64,000 nt of DNA from Marivita sp041725935. GTDB taxonomy: Bacteria > Pseudomonadota > Alphaproteobacteria > Rhodobacterales > Rhodobacteraceae. The DNA lies in NCBI GenBank assembly GCA_041725935.1, contig JBGRQD010000015.1, forward strand, positions 1 through 64,000, given 5' to 3'. The position numbers and the translations under genes are program-made. The notes below the pieces were generated by a model. It did no database searches. It was not told the DNA's origin and was given only the letters and a program-made list of their open reading frames with translations. Shown here piece by piece: positions 7,464-16,419 of the stretch. Each line of letters opens with the position of its first letter. Within the stretch, counting starts at the first letter, position 1.

Positions 7464-8372
7464 ATGGCCCCAATAAACCTTCCGACCGATCTTCTGCGAA
7501 CCTTCGTCACGGTGATCGAAGTCAAAAGCCACACCCACGCGGCGGACCTTCTCAACCGGTCGCAGCCCGCCGTCAGCCTTCAGATCAAACGGCTGGAGAA
7601 TTTGGTGGGATACAAGCTGATCCGCCAAAAAGGGCGAACCATGCACGTCACCGAAAAAGGTGAGGCGTTGGCAATGCATGCGCGACAGATCCTGAGGCTC
7701 AACGATTTGGCCATAGGGCTGTTTGATCGCAAGAAGAACAAGGCAGAGCTGCGATTGGGTTTGCCGTTGGATTACGGCGTGCGGATGTTGCAACGCGAAG
7801 TGACCCGGCTAAAGCAAAGTCACAATGATCTTGAATTCACCATCCGTTGTGATTTGTCTACGAACCTTCATGACGCGCTCCTGCGCGATGAATTGGATAT
7901 CATCGTGGCCCTCTATCACGACGGTGATCCGCAATTCCTTGTGCAACAGTGGCGTGAACAGCCGGTCTGGGTTGGTGGCGAAAATCTTGATCCGCAAGAC
8001 TTCGAGACCCTGCCACTTGTCGCTCATCCAGAAGGCTGCATTTATCGGCAGCGCATGGCAGAAGCGCTCAAGACCGTCGAACGTGGATGGAAAGTCAGCT
8101 TTTCCAGCCCGAATATCGACGCAGTCCAAGATGCCGTTCGCGACGGTCTCGGGTTTTCCGGCCTGACCATCCCGACAACGCAAGACGGGATGCGCCAGTT
8201 TTCAGCCGAGGATGGTTTGCCGCTGCTGGAGCCTTTGCGCATCGGATTGTTTTACCGCCAGACCCGGTTGGGAAGTTGGGGCAATCTGGTGGCAGAGCAA
8301 TTGACGAAAACGATTGAAACGGTCCTGCGTTTGGATGGTTCTGCTGCACAGCATCATAAAGATGCTCAATAG
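7464..8372 (+). CDS. LysR-family transcriptional regulator
   Basis: About 302 residues from the ATG at 7464; an in-frame ATG at 7455 lies inside the dyad and would add MFC. An N-terminal winged HTH covers about residues 5-62 (LPTDLLRTFVTVIEVKSHTHAAD and NRSQPAVSLQIKRLE are classic LysR), followed by the periplasmic-binding-like effector domain (LRLGLPLDYG onwards). No strong Shine-Dalgarno precedes either ATG. Divergent from the BtpA-like gene and followed in the same direction by a polyamine-type ABC importer and three hydrolase/deaminase genes, so it is the probable local regulator of the nitrogen-compound cluster. Confidence 0.9.
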   Translation: MAPINLPTDLLRTFVTVIEVKSHTHAADLLNRSQPAVSLQIKRLENLVGYKLIRQKGRTMHVTEKGEALAMHARQILRLNDLAIGLFDRKKNKAELRLGLPLDYGVRMLQREVTRLKQSHNDLEFTIRCDLSTNLHDALLRDELDIIVALYHDGDPQFLVQQWREQPVWVGGENLDPQDFETLPLVAHPEGCIYRQRMAEALKTVERGWKVSFSSPNIDAVQDAVRDGLGFSGLTIPTTQDGMRQFSAEDGLPLLEPLRIGLFYRQTRLGSWGNLVAEQLTKTIETVLRLDGSAAQHHKDAQ

Positions 8373-8499
8373 ATCCATATCATTCATAAACTTTTTACAG
8401 TTCATGATTCTGGCTAACCTTGTCTCCACAAGCCTCAGGCAATCGAAATGACGCTGTTTTGAGGCCAAAAACAGACAGAGCAACAGTGGAGACAGTAAG

Positions 8500-9636
8500 A
8501 TGACGGCCAAATCAAAAACGATTTCAAAGCAATTGCTTAGAAGGGATGTCCTGCGCATTGGCGGGGGGGCGGCATTGTCCATGCCGTTCGTCAGCCGCGC
8601 ATGGGCGCAGACAACGGAAATCAACATGCTGGCTTGGTATGGGCACGGCGAACCGGACATGGTTGGGGCGTTCGAAGAGGCCAACAATGTTAAGTTTGTG
8701 CCCAAATACTATGCAGGTGGGGACAATATGTTGGCATTGATCGCACAATCTCCTCCGGGCACCTATGACATCATCCTGTCAGATGGAGAATTCGTGCAGC
8801 AGCTCAACGCGGCTGACTACATCGAACCGCTGGACGCCAACGACTACCCGTTTGACGATATGCTGCACGAGGACTTCACCAAGTTCCCGGGCCATTGGGA
8901 CGGCGACACTCTCTATTCCATGATCCTGCGCGGGGGGCACCTCGGTGTGTCCTACAACACCACGGCCATGAGTGCGGAAGAAGCGTCCAGCTATGAAGGC
9001 TTCTGGAAACCCGAGCTTCAGGGCAAGGTGGGACATTTTGACTGGCACCTGCCAAGTCTTGGCATGATGAGCCTGAAGAACGGCAATGGCGCCGGCCTTT
9101 GGGATCTGAACGATGACCAATGGCAAGCGGTGCAGGACACCACGATGAGTCTGCGTTCGCAGGTTGGCGGGTTCTTTGACTATGGCGGCACATTCAACGG
9201 TCTCAAGAACGGTGAGATGATGGCCATGTGCGGCATCGGTGACTGGATTACGGGTGTCTTGGAACGCGATGGCGCGCCAGTTGCGTCGGTTATTCCGAAA
9301 GAGGGCGGCATTCAGTTCACTGAAAGCTATTGCATCGGCAAAGGCAGCTCAAAAGCTGATCTGGTCAAATCCTTCATCCAGTACATGATGTCCCCCGAAG
9401 GCCAGGTAAAATCGGCACAGATGGTCGCCTATCCTGGCTTCTGCGTGACCAAGGCTGGCCGTGCGCTTCTGCAAGAGGTGGACCCGGCCGAAGCCGCCCG
9501 AAGCCATCAGATTGAGGGCATGCCGAATGAGCCCATCGCGTTGATCAACGAGGGTCGCATTCACTATCGTGACATCCCGCAGCAGCAAACGCTTGAGGAC
9601 TGGAACGACTTCTGGTCGGAATACAAAAACGCCTAA
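8500..9636 (+). CDS. Polyamine-type ABC transporter substrate-binding protein (Tat)
   Basis: A 378-residue periplasmic protein. The leader has a twin-arginine motif, R14-R15-DVLRIG, and a cleavage site at about residue 36 (SRAWA), so it is exported folded by Tat. The mature chain follows the PotD/PotF family (bacterial extracellular solute-binding type 8): EINMLAWYGHGEPDMV, SPPGTYDIILSDGEFV, a central YNTTAM hinge and the C-terminal EDWNDFWSEYK. A GGAGA-like ribosome site lies before the ATG. First gene of a run SBP-permease-permease-ATPase-hydrolases. Substrate is inferred to be a cationic or guanidino-type nitrogen compound from the linked agmatinase-like gene; it is not proven. Confidence 0.85.
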   Translation: MTAKSKTISKQLLRRDVLRIGGGAALSMPFVSRAWAQTTEINMLAWYGHGEPDMVGAFEEANNVKFVPKYYAGGDNMLALIAQSPPGTYDIILSDGEFVQQLNAADYIEPLDANDYPFDDMLHEDFTKFPGHWDGDTLYSMILRGGHLGVSYNTTAMSAEEASSYEGFWKPELQGKVGHFDWHLPSLGMMSLKNGNGAGLWDLNDDQWQAVQDTTMSLRSQVGGFFDYGGTFNGLKNGEMMAMCGIGDWITGVLERDGAPVASVIPKEGGIQFTESYCIGKGSSKADLVKSFIQYMMSPEGQVKSAQMVAYPGFCVTKAGRALLQEVDPAEAARSHQIEGMPNEPIALINEGRIHYRDIPQQQTLEDWNDFWSEYKNA

Positions 9637-9645
9637 AGGCGCAAT

Positions 9646-9671
9646 GCGGGCGGCTTTTCAGGGCCGCCCGC
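9646..9671 (+). promoter_or_regulatory. Intra-operon hairpin after the binding-protein gene
   Basis: GCGGGCGGC / GCCGCCCGC 9-bp inverted repeat with an 8-base loop, between the substrate-binding-protein gene and the first permease gene, no T tract. Such hairpins are commonly placed here to stabilise the upstream mRNA and give excess binding protein over membrane subunits. Confidence 0.6.
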
Positions 9672-9692
9672 CATTAGGCAAGGAGCACAGGC

Positions 9693-10553
9693 TTGAGCGC
9701 GCCTCGCAAAATTGACATCTACGCCCTGACATGGCGGCTGCCGATTATCATTTGGCAGCTGGTTTTCTTCATCGGGCCAGTCCTCTTCATGGTCGCGATT
9801 TCGTTTTTCGTGGTCAAAAACTACCGCATGACCGAAGCGTTCGAGTTCGTGAACTGGCAACGCATGCTGACCCGCGGGTTTTTCTGGGACAGCTACTGGT
9901 ACACACTTTTCATCGCCTCTCTCAGCGCGACGATTGCCATGCTGGTGGCCTTTCCCGCTGCATGGGCATTGGCCTTTCGCGCGTCCGAAAACATACGTCG
10001 ATGGGCGGTGTTTCTGCTCATCATCCCGTTTTTCACGTCCTACCTTGTCCGAACGTTTTCTTGGTACGTTATTTTGGCCGAAAGCGGCGTTTTGAACGCA
10101 ATGCTGGGATTTATCGGTCTAGGCCCTTTCCGCATGCTCAACACCCATTTTGGCACGATCATTGGATACCTGACACTTACCCTGCCGCTGGCGGTGATCC
10201 TGCAAACCGTGACAATGGCCAATGTAGATAAAACACTGATCGAGGCGGCGCGGAATTTGGGCTGCAAACCGTTCGCGACGATCTGGCGCATGGTACTGCC
10301 GCTGTCCAAGACCGGCTTCATTGTGGCGGCCTTGTTTTGCTTCATCCTCGCTTTTGGTGATTTCGTTGCGCCGTTTTATCTGGGTGGATCACAGGAACCA
10401 ACGCTGCCGATCCTGATCTTGGACACAACCAAGTCGGGCCAGCAATGGCCAAGAGCCGCCGTTGTGGCAATCATGATGATGGTCACGCTGTTTACCGTGG
10501 CCTTTACCGCCATCGCTTTGGCTTACCGCAAACCCAAGGGGAGCAAAGGATGA
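9693..10553 (+). CDS. Polyamine-type ABC transporter permease (PotB-like)
   Basis: A 286-residue inner-membrane protein with about six hydrophobic helices. It has the EAA-type loop that contacts the ATPase (TLIEAARNLGCKPFATIWRMVLP, about 175-200), the signature of type I importer permeases. The start codon is TTG at 9693, supported by AAGGAG at 9680-9685 and by homologue-like length; no ATG fits. It overlaps the next permease gene by 4 bases, so the two are coupled. Forms the translocation channel with the following subunit. Confidence 0.85.
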   Translation: MSAPRKIDIYALTWRLPIIIWQLVFFIGPVLFMVAISFFVVKNYRMTEAFEFVNWQRMLTRGFFWDSYWYTLFIASLSATIAMLVAFPAAWALAFRASENIRRWAVFLLIIPFFTSYLVRTFSWYVILAESGVLNAMLGFIGLGPFRMLNTHFGTIIGYLTLTLPLAVILQTVTMANVDKTLIEAARNLGCKPFATIWRMVLPLSKTGFIVAALFCFILAFGDFVAPFYLGGSQEPTLPILILDTTKSGQQWPRAAVVAIMMMVTLFTVAFTAIALAYRKPKGSKG

Positions 10554-11344
10554 CGGGTCGTTGGCTGAATTTGGCATTGGCTGTTTATGTCGGGCTGATT
10601 TTCACCTTCGTGTTCGCACCGATCATTTTCAGCCTGATCTTTTCATTCAACTCGCAACGCTTCCCTACGATCCCTTTGGGCGAGTTTTCGACCGAGTGGT
10701 ATGTCAAGATCTTCAATGATCCCGATGTGTGGACGGCTGTAAGGAATTCTTTGATCGTGTCGTCGAGCACGGCAGTGTTGGCGACCGTCTTGGGGTTTTG
10801 CACCGCGTATACCGACTTTCGCTATAATTTCCGCTTCAAGGGACCGTACCTTGCGCTGATCCTGCTTCCGCCGACAATTCCGCTTATCATCATGGCTCTG
10901 GCAATGTTGGCGTGGCTGTCCCGCATCGGGATGTCGGGACAGTTATGGTCGATCATTCTGGCGCATTCCGTGATGACCGCACCCTTTGCGATGGCCATTA
11001 TCCGCTTGCGTCTGCACCAGATGGATCCCGATCTTGAGGCCGCAGCTTGGAATCTTGGCGGCAATGAATGGCAAGCGATGCGCCATGTCATCGTGCCGTT
11101 CTGCGCGCCTGCAATCGTGTCCGCGCTTTGCCTCACAGCCGCGGTGTCCTTTGACGAATTCGCCGTTGCTTGGTTTGTCTCCGGCCTAAACAAAACTGTC
11201 CCGATCGTGATCCTGGAAATCGTGCAGGGCAACATCGACCCGACTGTCAACGCCATCGGAACGTTCGTTTTCCTGACCTCCATGACCTTGGTAATCCTCG
11301 CACAGCTGCTGTTCATAAGCCGCCAAATCAAGAGCCATTCCTGA
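10550..11344 (+). CDS. Polyamine-type ABC transporter permease (PotC-like)
   Basis: A 264-residue membrane protein; the ATG at 10550 overlaps the previous stop and follows GGGGAGCAAAGG. About six membrane helices and the EAA loop LEAAAWNLGGNEWQAMRHVIVP (about 160-181). Closest in layout to PotC/YdcV. Second permease of the importer, one base before the ATPase gene start. Confidence 0.85.
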   Translation: MTGRWLNLALAVYVGLIFTFVFAPIIFSLIFSFNSQRFPTIPLGEFSTEWYVKIFNDPDVWTAVRNSLIVSSSTAVLATVLGFCTAYTDFRYNFRFKGPYLALILLPPTIPLIIMALAMLAWLSRIGMSGQLWSIILAHSVMTAPFAMAIIRLRLHQMDPDLEAAAWNLGGNEWQAMRHVIVPFCAPAIVSALCLTAAVSFDEFAVAWFVSGLNKTVPIVILEIVQGNIDPTVNAIGTFVFLTSMTLVILAQLLFISRQIKSHS

Positions 11345-11345
11345 C

Positions 11346-12434
11346 ATGACAGATCCTCTCGTAACATTTCGCAACGTAAAGAAACGCTTCGATGATTTCG
11401 TCGCGGTGCGGGACATGACGCTCGACATTCACGAGGGTGAGTTTCTGGCGATCATGGGCTCTTCTGGCTGTGGGAAGACAACGACCCTTCGCATGTTGGC
11501 GGGCCTTGATACGCCTTCGGCGGGAGAAATCCGCATCGATGGACGCTTGATGAACGATGTCAAACCGCATGAGCGTGATACCCCGCTCGTCTGGCAATCG
11601 CTCGCGCTTTTCCCGTTTCTGACCGCTCGCGAGAACGTGGAGTTCGGACTGAAGATGCGTGGTGTCGCAGCGTCTGAGCGCAAGAGAAGGGCGCTCGATT
11701 GGCTCGATCGGATGCAGATTGTCGAATTCGCCAACCGCAATGTCGCCACGCTTTCTGGGGGTCAAAAGCAACGCGTGGCGTTGGCCCGCAGCCTTGTGAT
11801 GGAGCCGCAAATGCTGCTGCTTGATGAACCGCTGTCTGCGCTCGACGCAAACTTGGTCATTCGCATGCAAGGTGTGCTGACAAGATTGCAAAAGGAACTT
11901 GGGATCACCTTTGTCTATGTGACGCACTCGCAATCCGAAGCCTTTGCCATGGCCGACCGTGTTGTGATCATGAGCCAGGGGGACATCGCACAGGTCGGCT
12001 CGCCGAAGGATATCTACCGCACTCCCGCCAACCGCTTCGTCGCGGAGTTTGTTGGCAGGAACAACATATTTACTGGCAAGACCGGGAGCTCTGACAATGG
12101 CAAAACAAAGGTTTCCACACTGCAAGGCGAATTCGTGGCCCGAACCCCGGAACATCCGCCCGGTCCAGAAAAGCAGGTCAGCTTTACCGTCTCAGCCGAC
12201 TTGATGACGCTGACCCTCACCGAACCCGAAGCCGACAACAAAGCCAAGGCCACGTTGATATCCGAAGAATTCATCGGCTCTGTCGTCACTGTTTTCTTGG
12301 AAGGACAGGCTGGGCAGGAATACAAAGTTCAGATGCAAGAACGCGCTTTGGCAGAACTTGACTTGTCCCCCGGTGCGGACGTTTGGCTGTCATGGGAGGC
12401 TGAAAACGCCAACATGCTGGAGTCAGGCTCTTGA
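11346..12434 (+). CDS. Polyamine-type ABC transporter ATPase (PotA-like)
   Basis: A 362-residue ATPase. Walker A GSSGCGKT (38-45), Q-loop in LVWQSLALFPFL (84), signature LSGGQKQR (136-143), Walker B MLLLDEP (156-162), H-loop in YVTHSQSE. The usual Asp of the VTHDQ motif is replaced by Ser in this VTHSQ form. A C-terminal TOBE-like domain (about 260-360) fits the CUT1/polyamine class. The gene runs 1 base after the permease and overlaps the deacetylase-like gene by 4 bases, tying transport to the downstream enzymes. Confidence 0.88.
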   Translation: MTDPLVTFRNVKKRFDDFVAVRDMTLDIHEGEFLAIMGSSGCGKTTTLRMLAGLDTPSAGEIRIDGRLMNDVKPHERDTPLVWQSLALFPFLTARENVEFGLKMRGVAASERKRRALDWLDRMQIVEFANRNVATLSGGQKQRVALARSLVMEPQMLLLDEPLSALDANLVIRMQGVLTRLQKELGITFVYVTHSQSEAFAMADRVVIMSQGDIAQVGSPKDIYRTPANRFVAEFVGRNNIFTGKTGSSDNGKTKVSTLQGEFVARTPEHPPGPEKQVSFTVSADLMTLTLTEPEADNKAKATLISEEFIGSVVTVFLEGQAGQEYKVQMQERALAELDLSPGADVWLSWEAENANMLESGS

Positions 12435-13318
12435 TCCGAAATCCAATTCCCTGGCCAAATGGCGCAAAATGTGCAGTTTCCATCACATTCGACATGGACG
12501 CTGATAGCTTGATCCACGTCGCCAGACCCGATGACAGCCATCGCAGGCTTTATCCCATTTCCATGGGGCGCTACGGGCCGAATGTCGCTTTGCCGCGCAT
12601 TTTGGACACCTACGAACGTTTTGGCCTGAAGCAATCCTTCTTCATCCCGGGGTGGTGCCTGGAGCAGTACCCCGGGACGGTTGACCAGATTCTGAAAGGC
12701 GGGCATGAGATCGGACATCATGGTTGGATTCACGAAGACCCGATCGCCACGTATGGCAATCAACGCGAACCGTTCGAACGCGCGATCGAGTCGCATAAAC
12801 GGCTGTGTGGCAAATCACCAGACGGCTATCGCGCGCCGGTTTACAACATCACGGACGAGGTGATCGACCTGATGCTGGAGCACGGAATGCGCTATGACAG
12901 TTCGCTGATGGGCGATGACATTCCGCATGTTCTGAAAACGCCGAAAGGCCAGCTTTACGAAATGCCGGTACATTGGGGCACCGACGATTGGCCACCTTTC
13001 GCGCATTATGATGAAATCGGCTATCTGATGCCCGTAAAGTCGCCATCAGAAGGGTTGGCGGGCTTTTGGGAGGAATTTGAAGCGCAATATCATGCAGGCG
13101 GATTTTTCATGTTGATTGTGCACCCCTTCCTGACAGGTCGCCTTGCGCGGTGGCAGTTGGTGGAACGCTGGATCGAACAGACATTGGAGACCCGTGATGT
13201 GTGGTTCACCACGCTTGGCGGCATCGCAGACCATATGGACAGATTGAAAGCAAACGGGACATGGTCACCCAGTGTCGAGACGCTTCCTTTCTTTGATGCG
13301 CCCCCAGTGAAACTTTAA
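12431..13318 (+). CDS. NodB/PuuE-type polysaccharide-deacetylase-fold hydrolase
   Basis: A 295-residue cytoplasmic protein (no signal peptide) with NodB-fold motifs: motif 1 ITFDMDADS (18-26), motif 2 HEIGHHGWIHE with the metal-binding H-x3-H (H97 and H101), motif 3 GYRAPVYN, and a late HPFLTGR. The lack of export signal and the DMD form of motif 1 match PuuE-type allantoinases and cyclic imidases rather than cell-wall deacetylases. I infer hydrolysis of a cyclic amide or imide that arises from the imported compound. Start is TTG at 12431, overlapping the ATPase stop. Confidence 0.75.
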   Translation: MIRNPIPWPNGAKCAVSITFDMDADSLIHVARPDDSHRRLYPISMGRYGPNVALPRILDTYERFGLKQSFFIPGWCLEQYPGTVDQILKGGHEIGHHGWIHEDPIATYGNQREPFERAIESHKRLCGKSPDGYRAPVYNITDEVIDLMLEHGMRYDSSLMGDDIPHVLKTPKGQLYEMPVHWGTDDWPPFAHYDEIGYLMPVKSPSEGLAGFWEEFEAQYHAGGFFMLIVHPFLTGRLARWQLVERWIEQTLETRDVWFTTLGGIADHMDRLKANGTWSPSVETLPFFDAPPVKL

Positions 13319-13329
13319 GGTTCGAGCTT

Positions 13330-13776
13330 ATGATGACCGAAGATGACAAACGCCTTTTGCGCATCGCTTACGATGAAGCAAAGGCAGGCTTTGATGAAGG
13401 TGGATGCCCGATTGGGTCGGTGCTTGCACGGGCAGGGGAGGTCGTCTCTCAAGGGCGCAACCAGCGTGTGCAGGGCGGCGACCCGATTGCCCATGGAGAA
13501 ATGGACGCATTGCGCAAGGCCGGTCGCCAAAAGACCTATCGCGATACCGTGCTCTATACGTCTCTCAGCCCCTGCATGATGTGCTCGGGGACGATAATTC
13601 AATTCGGTATTCCACGCGTTGTCATTGGCGACACGACAAATTTTGGCGGCAACGAAGAGTTCCTGCGCTCGCGCGGGGTCGAGGTCATCATTGCCGAAGA
13701 CCCCGACTGCATTGCACTCATGTCCCGTTTCATCACCGAAAAGCCAGAGCTTTGGGCAGAGGATATCGCTGAATGA
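13330..13776 (+). CDS. Cytosine-deaminase-like nucleoside deaminase
   Basis: A 148-residue zinc hydrolase of the CDA/tadA superfamily. Zinc and catalytic motif HGEMDALRKAG (H55, E57) and PCMMC (C82, C85) are intact, and the C-terminal NFGGNEE loop resembles yeast-type cytosine deaminase (Fcy1). It deaminates an amino-substituted N-heterocycle; candidates are cytosine, 5-substituted cytosine, creatinine-like or isoguanine-like compounds, and sequence alone does not decide. The start (13330) follows 11 bases after the previous stop; the end overlaps the ureohydrolase start by 4 bases. Confidence 0.8.
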   Translation: MMTEDDKRLLRIAYDEAKAGFDEGGCPIGSVLARAGEVVSQGRNQRVQGGDPIAHGEMDALRKAGRQKTYRDTVLYTSLSPCMMCSGTIIQFGIPRVVIGDTTNFGGNEEFLRSRGVEVIIAEDPDCIALMSRFITEKPELWAEDIAE

Positions 13777-14726
13777 GTGATCCGTTCTTTCACCCCGTTT
13801 CTGGTTTTGATCTTCCGCGCTTTGCCGGGGTGCCGACATTCATGCGTCTGCCCCATGTCGATCCTGACAATCCGCGCTTTGGCGATGTCGATGTCGGGAT
13901 CATTGGCGTTCCTTGGGACAGCGGCACGACAAATCGGGCCGGTGCGCGCCACGGGCCGCGACAGCTGCGGGACATGTCCACGATGATCCGCGCCCAGAAT
14001 GGGGCCACCGGCGTGCGTCCATTCGAGGTGCTGAACTGTGCTGATCTTGGTGATGTGCCGCCAAACCCGATTGATATCATCGACAGCATGAACCGGATCA
14101 CAGCGTTTTATGACCGTGTGCTTGCTGCCGGGATTACCCCGTTGACGGCTGGCGGCGATCATCTGTCCTCGCTACCGATCTTGCGCAGTCTCGGGAAAGA
14201 AGCGCCCCTGGGTATGATCCACTTCGACAGCCACACGGACCTGTTTGATAGCTACTTCGGAGGATCGAAATACACCCATGGGACACCGTTCCGACGCGCG
14301 GTCGAAGAGGGCTTGCTGGATCCGAAACGGGTCATCCAGATCGGCATCCGCGGCAGCGCCTATGACAATGAAGACCTCGACTTCGCGGCTGCGGTTGGCA
14401 TTCGCATTGTCCGGATCGAAGACTTTTTCGCGCGTGGTTTGGACGACGTCATGGCAGAGGCTTTCGACATCGTCGGGACCGCGCCGACATACATTTCCTA
14501 CGACATCGATTTCGTCGATCCGACCTTTGCACCCGGGACAGGCACACCGGAAGTCGGTGGGCCGAATGGGTTCCAAGCTCTTCAGGTTGCGCGGCTTTTG
14601 AAAGATGTGGATATTCGCGGTGCCGACCTTGTCGAGGTCTCTCCGCCATTTGATGCATCCGGCGGAACCGCTTTCCTTGGCGTCTCGATAATGTTCGAAA
14701 TCTTGTGCGCCATCGCAGGGAAATAG
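13773..14726 (+). CDS. Agmatinase-family ureohydrolase
   Basis: A 317-residue ureohydrolase. All metal ligands of the arginase/agmatinase fold are visible: GGDH (H130), HFDSHTD (D152, H154, D156) and DIDFVDP (D244, D246), with the GTGTPEVGG block after them. The usual DAHTD is DSHTD. Hydrolyses a guanidino group to urea plus an amine; agmatine, guanidinobutyrate, guanidinopropionate or guanidine are all possible in this family. Last gene of the importer operon and overlapping the deaminase gene, which implies a shared pathway. Confidence 0.85.
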   Translation: MSDPFFHPVSGFDLPRFAGVPTFMRLPHVDPDNPRFGDVDVGIIGVPWDSGTTNRAGARHGPRQLRDMSTMIRAQNGATGVRPFEVLNCADLGDVPPNPIDIIDSMNRITAFYDRVLAAGITPLTAGGDHLSSLPILRSLGKEAPLGMIHFDSHTDLFDSYFGGSKYTHGTPFRRAVEEGLLDPKRVIQIGIRGSAYDNEDLDFAAAVGIRIVRIEDFFARGLDDVMAEAFDIVGTAPTYISYDIDFVDPTFAPGTGTPEVGGPNGFQALQVARLLKDVDIRGADLVEVSPPFDASGGTAFLGVSIMFEILCAIAGK

Positions 14727-14843
14727 CACGACGATAATTGACCACCGCCCGATCCGTTTACACTTTTGCAGCGGCCAAAATCGTTCGAAAGAGGCCGGTG
14801 TCAGCTTGGGGTTGGACGTCGGATATGGTTGTTTGGTCGGTAA

Positions 14844-16238
14844 TTAGCGTGGGTCCGAAACACCCACTGGGCGACCAGCCGCTTCGATGTCGCGTCCTGC
14901 GGCGAGAAGGATGTCCTCGCGGTATCGGGGACCGATCAACTGCACGCCGACCGGGCGGCCATTCGCTTCGCCGGTCGCCACCGCCAAGCCGGGCATGCCG
15001 ATTGCGGGAAGGGCCCGTTGCGTCAGCTGAGCTTCGAACACGCGCGCAAAGGTTGCCTCGGATTGCACGTCGAGCTGCTGATCGAACGGCAATTCGCCAG
15101 AGACGGGGCAGAGCAGGACAGGATAGTCGGCCAGAAAGACCTGCCAGTCCCGCACAAGGCTTGCACGCGTCTGTAGCGTTTCCATGAGGCTCGCCAACCC
15201 GACCGTGCCGGCATCCTCGGACATCCGTGCGAAGACAAACTGCGAGTCTTCCTCATCCTCACGGGCCAGCATGTCGGCACCGCCGAACTGCATTTCGGCC
15301 ATCCAGAGGCAGGCATTGAGCGCTGCCGCGCGGCGGATTGGCGGGCAGTTTACCTCGTCCACTGTCCAGCCTGCGTCCCGAAGCCGGGCGGCGGCGTCGT
15401 GCAAGGCTGCGGCCACGTCGTCGCTGACCGTCATGCCGTCCGGAGCAATCGACAGCGCGGCCCGCTTTGGGAAATCTGCCTGAATGGCAGGTGCAGGGAC
15501 GTACCACGGGTCTCTTGCATCGGGCGCTGACATGGCTGCGAAGGCAAGTTCAAGGTCATCGATGCTCCGGGCGATCGGACCCGAAACGGCCATCAGCTGA
15601 CCCCCGATAAACCGGTCGGGCGCGCTGGAATTATAGGCGGGCACCCGACCCATTGTCGGGCGCAGACCGTGCAGGCCGCAGGCATAGGCCGGATAGCGGA
15701 TGGACCCGGCGATATCGGTGCCGTGCCCGATGGCGCAGATCCCGGCCGCAACCGCTGCAGCAGCCCCGCCTGAGGAACCTCCCGGCGTGATCTCCCGGTT
15801 TCGCGGGTTCAGCGTCTGCCCGTGAAGCGCATTCTTCGTGAACCACCGCAGCGAAAAGGCGGGTGTGTTGGTGCGGCCGATGATGACGCCACCCGCCTTG
15901 CGGATGTTCGACACAACCGGACTGTCCTCGGTCGCGAGATGATCTGCCAAAAGCCGCAGGCCGTTGGTCGTCGCTTGGCCTTTCTGATCGACATTGACCT
16001 TGATCGTGACGGGCACTCCGCAAAGCGGCCCTAAGTCTTCGCCCCTGCCAAGGGCTGCATCGACCTGCCTGGCGGCCTCGAGCGCGTCTTCGGGAAACTC
16101 CTGAACCACGGCATTGATCGCCGGGTTGACGGCATCCAGACGGGTGAGATGCGCCTTTGCAACAGCGACTGCCGAAAGGCGCCGGGCTCTCACTTCTTCC
16201 GCGATCCGGGTTGCTGTCCATTCCCAGATTTCCGCCAT
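14844..16238 (-). CDS. Amidase-signature hydrolase
   Basis: A 464-residue amidase-signature enzyme. The Ser-cisSer-Lys triad is present: Lys80 in GVPVTIKVNVDQKG, cis-Ser155 in TPGGSSGGAA and nucleophile Ser179 in GTDIAGSI. No signal peptide. Substrate unknown; the related AtzF/GatA-like group cleaves amides of carboxylic acids. Convergent with the agmatinase gene and divergent from glutamate dehydrogenase, so it may add ammonia from amides to the same nitrogen economy, an inference from position only. Confidence 0.85.
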   Translation of the reverse strand: MAEIWEWTATRIAEEVRARRLSAVAVAKAHLTRLDAVNPAINAVVQEFPEDALEAARQVDAALGRGEDLGPLCGVPVTIKVNVDQKGQATTNGLRLLADHLATEDSPVVSNIRKAGGVIIGRTNTPAFSLRWFTKNALHGQTLNPRNREITPGGSSGGAAAAVAAGICAIGHGTDIAGSIRYPAYACGLHGLRPTMGRVPAYNSSAPDRFIGGQLMAVSGPIARSIDDLELAFAAMSAPDARDPWYVPAPAIQADFPKRAALSIAPDGMTVSDDVAAALHDAAARLRDAGWTVDEVNCPPIRRAAALNACLWMAEMQFGGADMLAREDEEDSQFVFARMSEDAGTVGLASLMETLQTRASLVRDWQVFLADYPVLLCPVSGELPFDQQLDVQSEATFARVFEAQLTQRALPAIGMPGLAVATGEANGRPVGVQLIGPRYREDILLAAGRDIEAAGRPVGVSDPR

Positions 16239-16419
16239 CGGTCCTGCCTTTCCGCTCTATTCTGAGAGGCGAAGGTGGCAGGTGCAGCCTGGTTTGTCGA
16301 CCGGCTTCATGCCGCCTGCCCAATTTCGAGCGGAAGGGCATGGGCCGTGCGCGCGCGCCCGCCCGGCTTGCCTTTCGCAGCGCGGCTCTACCATCACGAC
16401 ATGCACTGAAAGGAAAGTG

